From assembly GCA_021805955.1 (NCBI GenBank), contig JAJZDO010000315.1:1-5850 (forward strand): 5,850 nt of DNA. Reading direction: 5' to 3'. Shown piece after piece: positions 1 to 5,850 of this stretch; position 1 is the stretch's first letter; every line of letters starts with the position of its first letter. This DNA comes from Acidobacteriota bacterium. GTDB lineage: Bacteria; Acidobacteriota; Terriglobia; Terriglobales; Acidobacteriaceae. The notes under the pieces were generated by a model that ran no database searches, was not told the origin of the DNA, and saw nothing but the letters and a program-made list of their open reading frames with translations. The translations under genes were made by a program, and so were the position numbers.

Positions 1-228
1 TTTAAACATATTCTTAGAAAGCGCCAAACCCAGACTGAAGACTGCTCCGAGACCGAACGACCACCCTTCTGCCCTATCAGACCGCCGAGCTGTTGGATGA
101 AATCGATCCGTGTGAGATATCCCGGCTAAATGTTTCATTGTGTATGGAAGCGCCTCTTCCTGACACTGAGAAGCCATGTGTATCCATTGTGTCTGGTGTG
201 GGTGCTTTTGAAGACGTCTGCGGTGGCG
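1..228. other. Left-edge region downstream of the large gene, no confident gene
   Basis: No clear intrinsic terminator follows the TAA at 229-231: there is no GC-rich stem with a T-run on the minus strand. The minus-strand frame of the large gene stays open after its stop for all 76 remaining codons. It includes ATGs at 177 and 138 and ends with GLGAVFSLGLALSKNMFK, but neither ATG has a ribosome-binding site. A plus-strand frame is also open from 39 to 293. The two readings exclude each other over most of their length, and the window edge hides the evidence that would settle it. Confidence 0.5.
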
Positions 229-293
229 TTATTGCACCTGCACGGTCAAACTCACACTCTTGTCAAGTCCACCAGCTGCAGCCGAAACGGTGA
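39..293 (+). pseudogene. Possible 3' fragment of a plus-strand gene (low confidence)
   Basis: After a TGA at 36-38 the plus-strand frame is open to a TGA at 291-293. Its first part reads RTTTLLPYQTAELLDEIDP (roughly codons 6-24), with codon use that looks coding. No ATG or good start opens it; the first usable codon is a TTG at 93 without a ribosome-binding site. It may be the end of a gene broken by a frameshift just before 39, or an accident. It would overlap the 3' end of the large gene by 65 bases, tail to tail. I do not recognise the family. Confidence 0.2.
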
Positions 294-3200
294 CGGTGTA
301 TGTTCCCGGTGGGGTCGTTGAGTTGGTTGGTAGAGGAGTTGTAGTGCCTGCCCCAAGTACTCCACCTCCATTTCCGCATGCTTCCATGCCGCCGATTAGA
401 CACACTATAAGTGTAACGAGCACCAGTCGACGGATTGATGTTCGGAGGGCTAAACGTCCGCGACGAATTCCGCTGAGGGTGGCAAAAAGGAGGACTAGTC
501 CAACTGGCCACGGAAACCATCCCATGAAGCCTGTGCGGGTTGCTTGTGCTGCGATTCCAACACCTGTCGCAATCGCGACCTGGATATTCGAAGGCATGGT
601 TAATGAAGCATTCGCAGGCGTCACCGTGCAGGTGGAATTTGGTGGAAGGTTGACGCAACTGATTGCTGCGGTTCCGGTTGAACCATTCGTGGGTGTCAGC
701 TCCAACGAATAACTGGCCACATTACCGCTGCCTACAGTCGCACTTGTTGGACTGGTCGGTGCCAATTGAAAGGCAATTCCTGTGCCCATTAACTGCGCAG
801 TCATCGGGGCCCCATCACCGCTGGCGATTGTCGCCGTCCCGTTCTGACGGCCTGTCGCGGTTGGCGAAAATGTTAGCGAGACAGTGCAGGTTCCTCCCGG
901 CCCTAGGCTCGTTCCGCAATTGTTGGTTTGCAGAAACGGGCCACTCATCGCAATCGATAATCCTGCCAACGTTCCCGTGCTTCCATTGCTCAACATAAGA
1001 GATTGCACCGGCGAAGAAACCTGAAGACCTGTGACTCCGAAATCTAAGGTTCCCGGAGTCATGGTTATATTGGGCAAATATCCAATTCCAGTGAGCGCGA
1101 CCTGTTGCGTCCCGTCTGAATCGACGACGGTGATTGTTCCGCTATCGGCTCCGCTTGCATTGGGCGCAAATTCGGCTTGAATCGCGCAGGATCCTCCCGC
1201 CACCAGGGTGGCTCCACAATTGGTGGTAAACATGAAGTCTGGGTTGGTGGACTGTATGTGGATTCCGGACAGTGTTGTCTGAGTACTGTTGTTGAGCGTG
1301 ACGGTCTGGGGCGCACTGGTGGTGGCTATGATCTGACCGCCAAAGTCGAGCGATAGCGGAAAAAGATTATCGCCCGTTGCGATGACTCCAGAAGCAGTCA
1401 GGGAAATAACCTGGGACCGAGCAGCATCGGACACATCGATCTGTCCAGTTGCATTTCCTACGGACGAGGCTTGAAAGGTAACGATGATGGTGCATGCGGA
1501 TTGGGCCGCGAGCGAACCGCCACAATTATTGCTTTCGCCGAATCCTGCGCCTGCTGAATGAATGCTGAGTTGCGTCAAGGATGCGCTACCGGAATTCGTC
1601 AGCGTCACCGTTTGTGCTGTTGCGCTCTGTCCGACCGGGGTCGCCGGGAAAGCGAGCGATGTGGCCGACAAGGTGTCCGTTGCAGGTGCCGTCCCAGTCC
1701 CGCTCAGCGGTATTGCCTGGCTGCGGAGGCTGTCCGTTATCGTAATGCTGCCGGTCTCCGAGCCTATGGCACGTGGGGTATACCACACCGTCAGCGTGCA
1801 TGTAGACTGCGCGTTCAGCGAGGCGAGGCATCCATTGACAGCTTCAAAATCGCCAGTCGTCTGCACTTGGATGCCCGTCAACGGGACTCCACCGGAATTC
1901 GTCAACGTGATGGACTGCTGCGCGCTGATTGTATTTTCAGCCGTTGCAGGGAATGTCAGCGAGCTTGGCGACACCGTGTCCGTCGCTGGGCTTTCTCCAT
2001 TGCCATTCAGGCCGATCGATTCGGTACCTTGGCCGGTTATCACTGTTAGCATCCCGCTGGCAGGTCCAACCACCGTGGGTTGAAAAACGACGGCGAGCGT
2101 ACACGCAGTATTTGCAGCCAGGGTGGAGGAGCAGGTATTTGTTTGGATTGCAAACGGTCCAGTCGCAGTTTCTGATGTGAGCGCAATCGAGGCTGTGCTG
2201 GTATTTGAAATAGTGACCTCTTGCGCTGGGGAGATCGTTGCCACCTGGAGGTCGCCAAAATTCACGCTATTCGGTAGAAAAACAAGGGCAGACTGCGTGG
2301 TGCCAGAGCCAGTAAGGTTCACAATCTTCTGACCACCCGCGATGTTTCCGGACACCGTCAATGTTCCGGTCCGCGTTCCGGAGACTGAAGGATTGAAGGT
2401 CACGAAGATCTGACAGGTTCCGTTCGCTGCAATCGTGTTGTTGCAATTGTCAGTTTCAAGAAAGTCTCCCGCAATCGAAATATTGCTCACCGTAAGATTT
2501 GTGCTTCCGGTGTTAGTCCCTGTCACAGTCTGAGGGCTGCTGGAGGTCTGCACTGGTTGCCCGCCAAAGGTAAGCGTTGCAGGAGTTAGTGTCATCGTAG
2601 TTTGGGGCACGCCACCCAGCAACGGAACCTGCCATATCCCCCGTCCATACGTGCCCACTCGAAGCAAACCACCGCCTGCAAGCGTCGTTGCAAGTGCCAC
2701 CGCAGGGGCCATGGGTAGACCGGTGCCCAAAATATTCCAGCACTGTCCTCCGCTTAATTCACAGTTGGCGACATTCTGCGTTACGAACACACCGCCGTCG
2801 GATGCAACATAGACCACACTCGCATCGTTTGGATCCACCGAGACATCGTTCAGGGGAAGGTCGGGAAGGTTTTTTGAGATGTTGTTCCAGTCCGCGCCGC
2901 CGTCCGTCGATAGATAAAGATGAGGAACTCCAAAACCCTGAATCGTCGCATAAATTGTGTTACCGGTGGCATCGTGGGGATCCACGTACAACGACGATAC
3001 GTCGAAGAAGTAGGGATTAAAGATCCCATTGTAAAGTTGTTCGTTGGCGACGGGTGAAAGCGCCAGATCGGTCCACTTACTTGTTCCGTTGGCAAGGTTG
3101 GCGGTCTGCGTGGAGAACAGATGGCCGCCTACAATGGCGCCACCGCCATCCAGCAGCCCTGCCATCCCTGCGTAAATCACTTTCGAGCCGCTATTTTCTG

Positions 3201-5379
3201 CACCCGTACCGGGCTGCACATTTGACCCACCCGCAGCCAAGGAACGCACCAATCCATTGCCGTTGCAGTTCGGTTCCGCGACCCCATCCAGCATCGGACT
3301 GATCGCATTGGCAGTGCTCCATGCAGTGCCTCCAGTCGCCGGACCGCGCCATACACGGCAAGTCCCAACAATCATATTTGCGCTGTCACTCGGGTCCAAT
3401 ATATAGGGTGCAATAAGGAGAGCCTGGTCGCGGCTGGTTTCCGTGGCTCCAATCGTGGATGCAAAATCCGAGGCCGTGCAGTTTACGCCCTGAATACACT
3501 GCCCGATGGCAACATATGGGCCCAGGGTTCCAAACCAGTTGTCTGGATTGGCTGGGTCAATGGCTGTCAGCCCTCCTTCGCCGCTCAAAAGTTGCGGCCA
3601 TGCGTTTTGGCCGCTATTGGTCATCGCCGCGCTGCCATTCACTCCAAACCCCGCCAGCACCACATTGGCATCAGTCTGGCTATTGGCGAGTCCAGCCACT
3701 TCCGCCAGCGAGCCCAGTCCTACATTCAGGTTTTGAAAATGCCCGGCATCGCCTGCGAAACACGTAGCCCCAGTCTGGTTCACTCCATCCGTTGAGCGCC
3801 ACACGCCACCGTCGTTGCCAAAATACAACAGCGGTAGCGTCTGCCCGGCCGGCGAACCCAAGAATGCTACCGCATGTTGCGCTGGGGCTACTCGACCCGA
3901 AACACATGTTGTCGTGTTCGTCGTGTTTCGCCATGCGCAACCCGCTGCAAGGCTGCATCGAAATATATCCTGCGTTCCCGCAAACAGCAGCGTGTCGGTC
4001 CCGTTGGGAACAGCGGCCAGGGTCAAGTTGTAAGTGCCGTCGGGAATCGTTCCGTTTGCAGCATCCAGCGCGGTGGTGGAAATCTGCGTTCCAAACTGCA
4101 CAGTTGGATTCGCGCACCCATTTGCACCTGCATTGCACACATCTCGCCACAAACCTTCATCCACGTTGTTCAAGCCAAGAGTGTTTGTGCCAACTGTCAG
4201 CGAGAACATATCTCCCGTGACCGGTTGCACGGCCAGCACTCCGCGAAAGATTGCGCAGGAATTGCTTCCGTTGGTGCCTGGATTTGCCGGACAATTTTCA
4301 GTGCTCAACCCGGTGCCGGGCTGGTTCGCCATGCGTGTCCATGTCGCTCCATCGGGGGACTGGTAGTATCCATGAAATTCCAGCGCCGCATAAAACATAT
4401 TGCGGACTGGATTCCACACCACGGCAGTTGCCGGAACTCCTGGGAACACGCCTGGCAGCGTGGTTTGGGAGGACTGGATCACCTGATTCGGCCCATCTTC
4501 AATTGTAGAAAGATGCCAGGTCTGCCCCGCGTCGGTGGAGTAGTACAGGCCTGCTTCCGCTACGTTGCTCGCGCCGCTATTGAAGGTGCTGTTGTTGATA
4601 TTGTTAATGAATCCGTCGTAGGAATCCGTCACGGCCGCGACTACCAGGTTGGTGTTGGCCGCACTCCAGGCAAAGCCAGAGAACGCATCTCCCACGAAAC
4701 TGTAATTCGTGATGCCACCGGAAAATGCATCGCTACTCTGCGTGATCAGGCTCCATGTATTTCCGCCGTCGCCGGAACGCAGGATCCCCGCTCCATAATA
4801 GGAATCCAGCACATCGTTCGGATCGCCGCTACCGGCCAGCACCACGCCATCGGGAGTGGAGCCGGGCTGCACGCTGACTGCGCCGATGCTAAGAGACGTG
4901 ATATTGATGCCGGAATATGCCGGAGGATCGTCCGTGAGCGGCTGCCATGTCACCGTCGTTGGGTCGCTGGACGCCGCATTGGTCGACTTCCAGACCCCGC
5001 CGCCCGTCGATCCAAGGTAGACCGTGTTGCCGGAGGCGTCCCACGGGGCGATCGCGATGGACGTGATGCGTCCCGTCACATCGCCAAATTGGGACGTAAC
5101 AATCTGGCCCGGTCCGACCGGTTGCCATGGTTGGTCGCTCGATTGCAACTGCGGCATGGCCAGCCGCTGCCGCATTCCGCGGAGACGCAGCGCGGCTGCC
5201 GATTTCCCGCGCACGAGCCTAGGCAATAAGAAGGATTGGGCTCGCCGCTGACCGTAGTTGCCACGCAGTGCGAACGGCATCGTTTTCGTCGCAGGCTGCG
5301 GCGAAGGCGTCTGCGCGTCGAGGACCATCGGCAGAAAAAGCGCAAGGCAGCAAACCAGGCGCCTGGGAAGTGAGTACAT
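229..5379 (-). CDS. Large exported BNR/Asp-box propeller protein with six choice-of-anchor-D-like Ig repeats and a C-terminal membrane hairpin
   Basis: A single open frame of 1716 codons ending in TAA. Visible in order: signal peptide (residues 1-22), Arg-rich linker (about 45-72), BNR/sortilin-like beta-propeller (about 85-920), six Ig-like repeats (929-1534), and a seventh Ig-like segment interrupted by two hydrophobic helices (1537-1716). The ATG at 5379 is the first in frame; an in-frame TAA lies nine codons upstream, so the start cannot move far. Only a weak GGTG precedes it, and a better GAGGA is about 28 bases away, too far to serve. Many closely spaced cysteine pairs (for example C415/C422, C475/C481 and one pair in each Ig repeat) fit an oxidising extracytoplasmic location. 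From family knowledge, such proteins bind polymers or mediate surface contact, and some propellers of this type are glycoside hydrolases. I could assign no catalytic residues, so a binding or scaffold role is inference. It stands alone, divergent from the gene at 5706. Confidence 0.93.
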   Translation of the reverse strand: MYSLPRRLVCCLALFLPMVLDAQTPSPQPATKTMPFALRGNYGQRRAQSFLLPRLVRGKSAAALRLRGMRQRLAMPQLQSSDQPWQPVGPGQIVTSQFGDVTGRITSIAIAPWDASGNTVYLGSTGGGVWKSTNAASSDPTTVTWQPLTDDPPAYSGINITSLSIGAVSVQPGSTPDGVVLAGSGDPNDVLDSYYGAGILRSGDGGNTWSLITQSSDAFSGGITNYSFVGDAFSGFAWSAANTNLVVAAVTDSYDGFINNINNSTFNSGASNVAEAGLYYSTDAGQTWHLSTIEDGPNQVIQSSQTTLPGVFPGVPATAVVWNPVRNMFYAALEFHGYYQSPDGATWTRMANQPGTGLSTENCPANPGTNGSNSCAIFRGVLAVQPVTGDMFSLTVGTNTLGLNNVDEGLWRDVCNAGANGCANPTVQFGTQISTTALDAANGTIPDGTYNLTLAAVPNGTDTLLFAGTQDIFRCSLAAGCAWRNTTNTTTCVSGRVAPAQHAVAFLGSPAGQTLPLLYFGNDGGVWRSTDGVNQTGATCFAGDAGHFQNLNVGLGSLAEVAGLANSQTDANVVLAGFGVNGSAAMTNSGQNAWPQLLSGEGGLTAIDPANPDNWFGTLGPYVAIGQCIQGVNCTASDFASTIGATETSRDQALLIAPYILDPSDSANMIVGTCRVWRGPATGGTAWSTANAISPMLDGVAEPNCNGNGLVRSLAAGGSNVQPGTGAENSGSKVIYAGMAGLLDGGGAIVGGHLFSTQTANLANGTSKWTDLALSPVANEQLYNGIFNPYFFDVSSLYVDPHDATGNTIYATIQGFGVPHLYLSTDGGADWNNISKNLPDLPLNDVSVDPNDASVVYVASDGGVFVTQNVANCELSGGQCWNILGTGLPMAPAVALATTLAGGGLLRVGTYGRGIWQVPLLGGVPQTTMTLTPATLTFGGQPVQTSSSPQTVTGTNTGSTNLTVSNISIAGDFLETDNCNNTIAANGTCQIFVTFNPSVSGTRTGTLTVSGNIAGGQKIVNLTGSGTTQSALVFLPNSVNFGDLQVATISPAQEVTISNTSTASIALTSETATGPFAIQTNTCSSTLAANTACTLAVVFQPTVVGPASGMLTVITGQGTESIGLNGNGESPATDTVSPSSLTFPATAENTISAQQSITLTNSGGVPLTGIQVQTTGDFEAVNGCLASLNAQSTCTLTVWYTPRAIGSETGSITITDSLRSQAIPLSGTGTAPATDTLSATSLAFPATPVGQSATAQTVTLTNSGSASLTQLSIHSAGAGFGESNNCGGSLAAQSACTIIVTFQASSVGNATGQIDVSDAARSQVISLTASGVIATGDNLFPLSLDFGGQIIATTSAPQTVTLNNSTQTTLSGIHIQSTNPDFMFTTNCGATLVAGGSCAIQAEFAPNASGADSGTITVVDSDGTQQVALTGIGYLPNITMTPGTLDFGVTGLQVSSPVQSLMLSNGSTGTLAGLSIAMSGPFLQTNNCGTSLGPGGTCTVSLTFSPTATGRQNGTATIASGDGAPMTAQLMGTGIAFQLAPTSPTSATVGSGNVASYSLELTPTNGSTGTAAISCVNLPPNSTCTVTPANASLTMPSNIQVAIATGVGIAAQATRTGFMGWFPWPVGLVLLFATLSGIRRGRLALRTSIRRLVLVTLIVCLIGGMEACGNGGGVLGAGTTTPLPTNSTTPPGTYTVTVSAAAGGLDKSVSLTVQVQ
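232..771 (-). other. C-terminal Ig-like domain split by a basic-loop membrane hairpin (residues 1537-1716)
   Basis: Residues 1537-1605 read as the first part of an Ig-like domain, with a cysteine pair at 1575/1584. Two hydrophobic stretches follow: 1617-1638 (GWFPWPVGLVLLFATLSG core) and 1652-1664 (LVLVTLIVCLIGG). They are joined by a short loop carrying six arginines (1639-1651). After them come C1668 in ACGNGGG, a Thr/Pro linker, and a final beta-type segment GTYTVTVSA at 1692-1700, running to the end as LTVQVQ. By the positive-inside rule the Arg loop would be cytoplasmic, placing both halves of the split domain outside. That topology is inference. I recall the same tail layout in other acidobacterial surface proteins. 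A lipoprotein-like reading of the second helix plus C1668 is possible, but MEAC is a poor lipobox. Confidence 0.65.
778..2595 (-). repeat. Six tandem ~102-residue choice-of-anchor D / ASH-like Ig repeats (residues 929-1534)
   Basis: Units by position: R1 2302-2595, R2 1996-2289, R3 1693-1983, R4 1387-1680, R5 1081-1374, R6 778-1071. The anchoring Phe of the L-x-F-G/P motif falls at residues 938, 1041, 1143, 1244, 1346 and 1447, a period of 101-103. Each unit shares a P-x-x-L-x-F start, a Q-x-V/I-T-L-x-N strand, a two-cysteine loop, an F-x-P (or similar) turn, a G-x-I/L-T-V strand and a closing L-x-G-x-G. The cysteines are always ten residues apart: 979/989, 1083/1093, 1184/1194, 1286/1296, 1388/1398 and 1488/1498. 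This matches the choice-of-anchor D (ASPM-SPD-2-Hydin-like) domains common in secreted bacterial proteins. They probably act as a rigid stalk that projects the propeller. R3 and R4 look closest to each other, suggesting a later internal duplication. Confidence 0.87.
2620..5127 (-). other. BNR/Asp-box (sortilin/sialidase-like) beta-propeller region, residues 85-920
   Basis: Asp-box motifs of the S-x-D-x-G-x-T-W type occur at residues 202-209 (SGDGGNTW), 281-288 (STDAGQTW) and 824-831 (STDGGADW, Thr replaced by Asp). Degenerate copies lie at 341-347 and 529-532. Blade-type motifs GGGVWKST (126-133), NDGGVWRST (522-530) and SDGGVFVT (860-867) recur. The region closes with VGTYGRGIW (908-916), a typical final-blade strand in this family. 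The region opens with VTGRITSIAIAP (101-112), again typical. About 830 residues is enough for two seven-bladed propellers or one large one, but I cannot fix the blade number. Unlike GH74 xyloglucanases, no catalytic aspartates can be identified by eye. The fold assignment is firm; the ligand is unknown. Confidence 0.8.
5314..5379 (-). other. Sec signal peptide coding region (residues 1-22)
   Basis: The N-terminus has a basic n-region (RR at residues 6-7), a hydrophobic core LVCCLALFLPMVL, and a likely signal peptidase I site after LDA at residue 22, just before a Gln/Pro/Thr-rich stretch. The two adjacent cysteines at 10-11 sit inside the hydrophobic core and do not form a lipobox. The Arg pair is not followed by the usual twin-arginine consensus, so Sec export is the simpler reading. 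Confidence 0.85.
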
Positions 5380-5413
5380 CCAACACCGCGAAGTGATTGC
5401 AACTTATTCCTCA

Positions 5414-5442
5414 ATGATTGGTGTCGGCTGCGCCAGAGTCAA
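5414..5442 (-). promoter_or_regulatory. Candidate sigma70-type promoter for the large exported protein gene
   Basis: On the minus strand, TTGACT (5442-5437, five of six consensus bases) is followed after exactly 17 bases by AATCAT (5419-5414, four of six). Transcription would start near 5407 and give a leader of about 28 bases before the ATG at 5379. The -10 box is weak and the match was found by eye, so this is a proposal. Confidence 0.35.
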
Positions 5443-5542
5443 AACACTTCGGTAACTTGACAGTCCCACAATGGTCTTTCGTAACCGCCAGCGTCTCCAC
5501 GTCCAAGCCAGAGATTCTGCGTGGATAACTGCCTTCGCGATT

Positions 5543-5562
5543 ATGCATCTATGCCGATGCAT
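5543..5562. repeat. Perfect 7-bp inverted repeat ATGCATC-n6-GATGCAT
   Basis: The left arm ATGCATC (5543-5549) and right arm GATGCAT (5556-5562) are exact reverse complements around the spacer TATGCC. The short spacer and near-central place in a divergent intergenic region fit a dimeric regulator's operator. A near-copy of the left side, TTACGCATCT (5586-5595), matches TTATGCATCT (5541-5550) at nine of ten bases. No regulator gene is visible, so function is unproven. Confidence 0.45.
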
Positions 5563-5665
5563 TGCTGACGAGAAGCAGCTTATCATTACGCATCTCTTTT
5601 GAGGTCTCATAGGCTTCTTAAATCTGGAAAGTCATCCATCACAAAATAACAAACTACTCAATCGG

Positions 5666-5696
5666 CAGGGTGAGCTATTATTATTACGCTACCCTG
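5666..5696 (+). promoter_or_regulatory. Hairpin / imperfect palindrome abutting the Shine-Dalgarno of the right-edge gene
   Basis: CAGGGTGAGC (5666-5675) pairs with GCTACCCTG (5688-5696), giving nine base pairs with one bulged G (5672) and a 12-base AT-rich loop, TATTATTATTAC. The last paired base, G5696, is also the first base of the GAGG ribosome-binding site. The element could be a DNA operator or an RNA hairpin that limits ribosome access. The loop also contains TATTAT, a fair -10-like hexamer, but no matching -35 lies at the right distance. Confidence 0.45.
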
Positions 5697-5699
5697 AGG
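5696..5699 (+). promoter_or_regulatory. Shine-Dalgarno GAGG for the right-edge gene
   Basis: GAGG ends six bases before the ATG at 5706, an ideal spacing. This is what decides the start of the partial gene. A second AGGA at 5701-5704 is too close to the ATG to be used. Confidence 0.7.
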
Positions 5700-5705
5700 T
5701 AGGAC

Positions 5706-5850
5706 ATGGCCCAACGAGTGAGCTTGGACGCAATGATCGCACGCGCCGACTTCGGTTTAGCCGACGAAGATGCAAGGATGGGCGAGCTTATCAAGGATTT
5801 CCCCATCTCCTATTTGGCGGGTGACGCAGGATATATTTCGATGCAGCCTT
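5706..5850 (+). CDS. Partial CDS (5' end only), possible DUF262-type protein N-terminus
   Basis: An ATG preceded by a well-spaced GAGG opens a frame with no stop to the window edge; 48 codons and one further base are visible. The residues begin MAQRVSLDAMIARADFGLAD and continue to a GDAGYISMQP segment at 39-48. From memory, DUF262 (GmrSD/ParB-nuclease-like) proteins often start with a phrase like 'LDAMIPREDF' and reach 'kPDFQRET..W' about 45-55 residues in. The visible residues fit the run-up to that motif, but the diagnostic motif itself lies past the edge. The coding call is firm because of the ribosome-binding site and the codon use; the family is a guess. If right, the protein would act on DNA, possibly in restriction of foreign or modified DNA. 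The gene is divergent from the large exported protein and shares its upstream region. Confidence 0.6.
   Translation, partial: MAQRVSLDAMIARADFGLADEDARMGELIKDFPISYLAGDAGYISMQP

Larger units (their letters stand above)
5380..5705. other. Divergent intergenic region, 326 bases
   Basis: This separates the start of the minus-strand gene from the start of the plus-strand gene and is visibly richer in A and T than the coding DNA. It holds the candidate minus-strand promoter (5414-5442), an inverted repeat (5543-5562), a related direct repeat (5541-5550 and 5586-5595), a spaced 6-bp inverted repeat TCCACG/CGTGGA (5496-5501, 5520-5525), and a hairpin at 5666-5696. An exact TTGACA lies on the plus strand at 5457-5462, but the base run 17 bases later (CGTAAC) is a poor -10. 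I found no convincing promoter close to the plus-strand gene. No credible small gene was seen here. Confidence 0.7.

Noticed and set aside
260..712. Plus-strand 150-codon frame opposite the C-terminal hairpin
   Set aside because: It lies wholly antisense to the confident gene and reads as low-complexity Arg/Pro/Val protein without recognisable features.
1558..2083. Two overlapping plus-strand frames of 163 and 173 codons opposite repeats R2-R4
   Set aside because: They mirror the tandem repeats on the minus strand, overlap each other, and have no domain or ribosome-binding site; both are shadows.
778..2595. CRISPR-like or non-coding satellite interpretation of the ~306-base periodicity
   Set aside because: The period corresponds to whole protein domains in an open reading frame, with conservation of residues rather than of DNA sequence.
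3874..5229. Long plus-strand open frame of 451 codons antisense to the propeller
   Set aside because: Its composition (many Arg, Cys and His, no recognisable domain) is that of an antisense shadow of GC-rich coding DNA, and the minus-strand frame has clear Asp-box motifs over the same bases.
5076..5414. Alternative minus-strand frame of 112 codons starting at a TTG upstream of the large gene
   Set aside because: It is out of frame with the large gene, is rich in Arg and Cys, and overlaps the signal peptide and linker, which fit an exported protein far better.
5404..5610. Minus-strand 68-codon frame in the intergenic region
   Set aside because: No ribosome-binding site or recognisable domain; it would run over the candidate promoter and the inverted repeat.

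Overview
The window looks like chromosomal DNA from an Acidobacteriota species (Terriglobales type). This is an inference from protein architecture, not from a marker gene. The main clue is one very large exported protein. It has an N-terminal BNR/Asp-box beta-propeller and a tandem array of ~102-residue 'choice-of-anchor D'/ASH-like Ig domains. Its C-terminus has a hydrophobic hairpin and a Cys-Gly-rich segment followed by a GTYTVTVSA strand, a layout I associate with acidobacterial surface proteins.

Layout. Bases 1-228 lie downstream of the large gene. They hold no gene I can call with confidence, only two weak competing readings: a plus-strand fragment at 39-293 and a stop-free minus-strand frame running off the left edge. 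Bases 229-5379 (minus strand) are one uninterrupted 1716-codon gene: signal peptide, Arg-rich linker, propeller of roughly 830 residues, six Ig-like repeats, and a seventh Ig-like domain apparently split by a membrane hairpin. Bases 5380-5705 are a divergent intergenic region. It holds a plausible sigma70-type promoter for the large gene, a 7-bp inverted repeat, a related direct repeat, and a 9-bp hairpin that touches the Shine-Dalgarno of the next gene. From 5706 a plus-strand gene begins and runs off the right edge; only 48 codons are visible.

How the parts relate. The large protein is probably an extracytoplasmic adhesion, binding or scaffold protein; no catalytic residues could be assigned. 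The divergent partial gene resembles, from memory only, the N-terminus of DUF262-type (GmrSD/ParB-like) proteins. If so it would be a DNA-processing or defence gene unrelated to its neighbour. Nothing else in the window shows a multi-gene system, and there is no CRISPR array, tRNA, rRNA or insertion sequence. Any exciting system would have to lie beyond the right edge.
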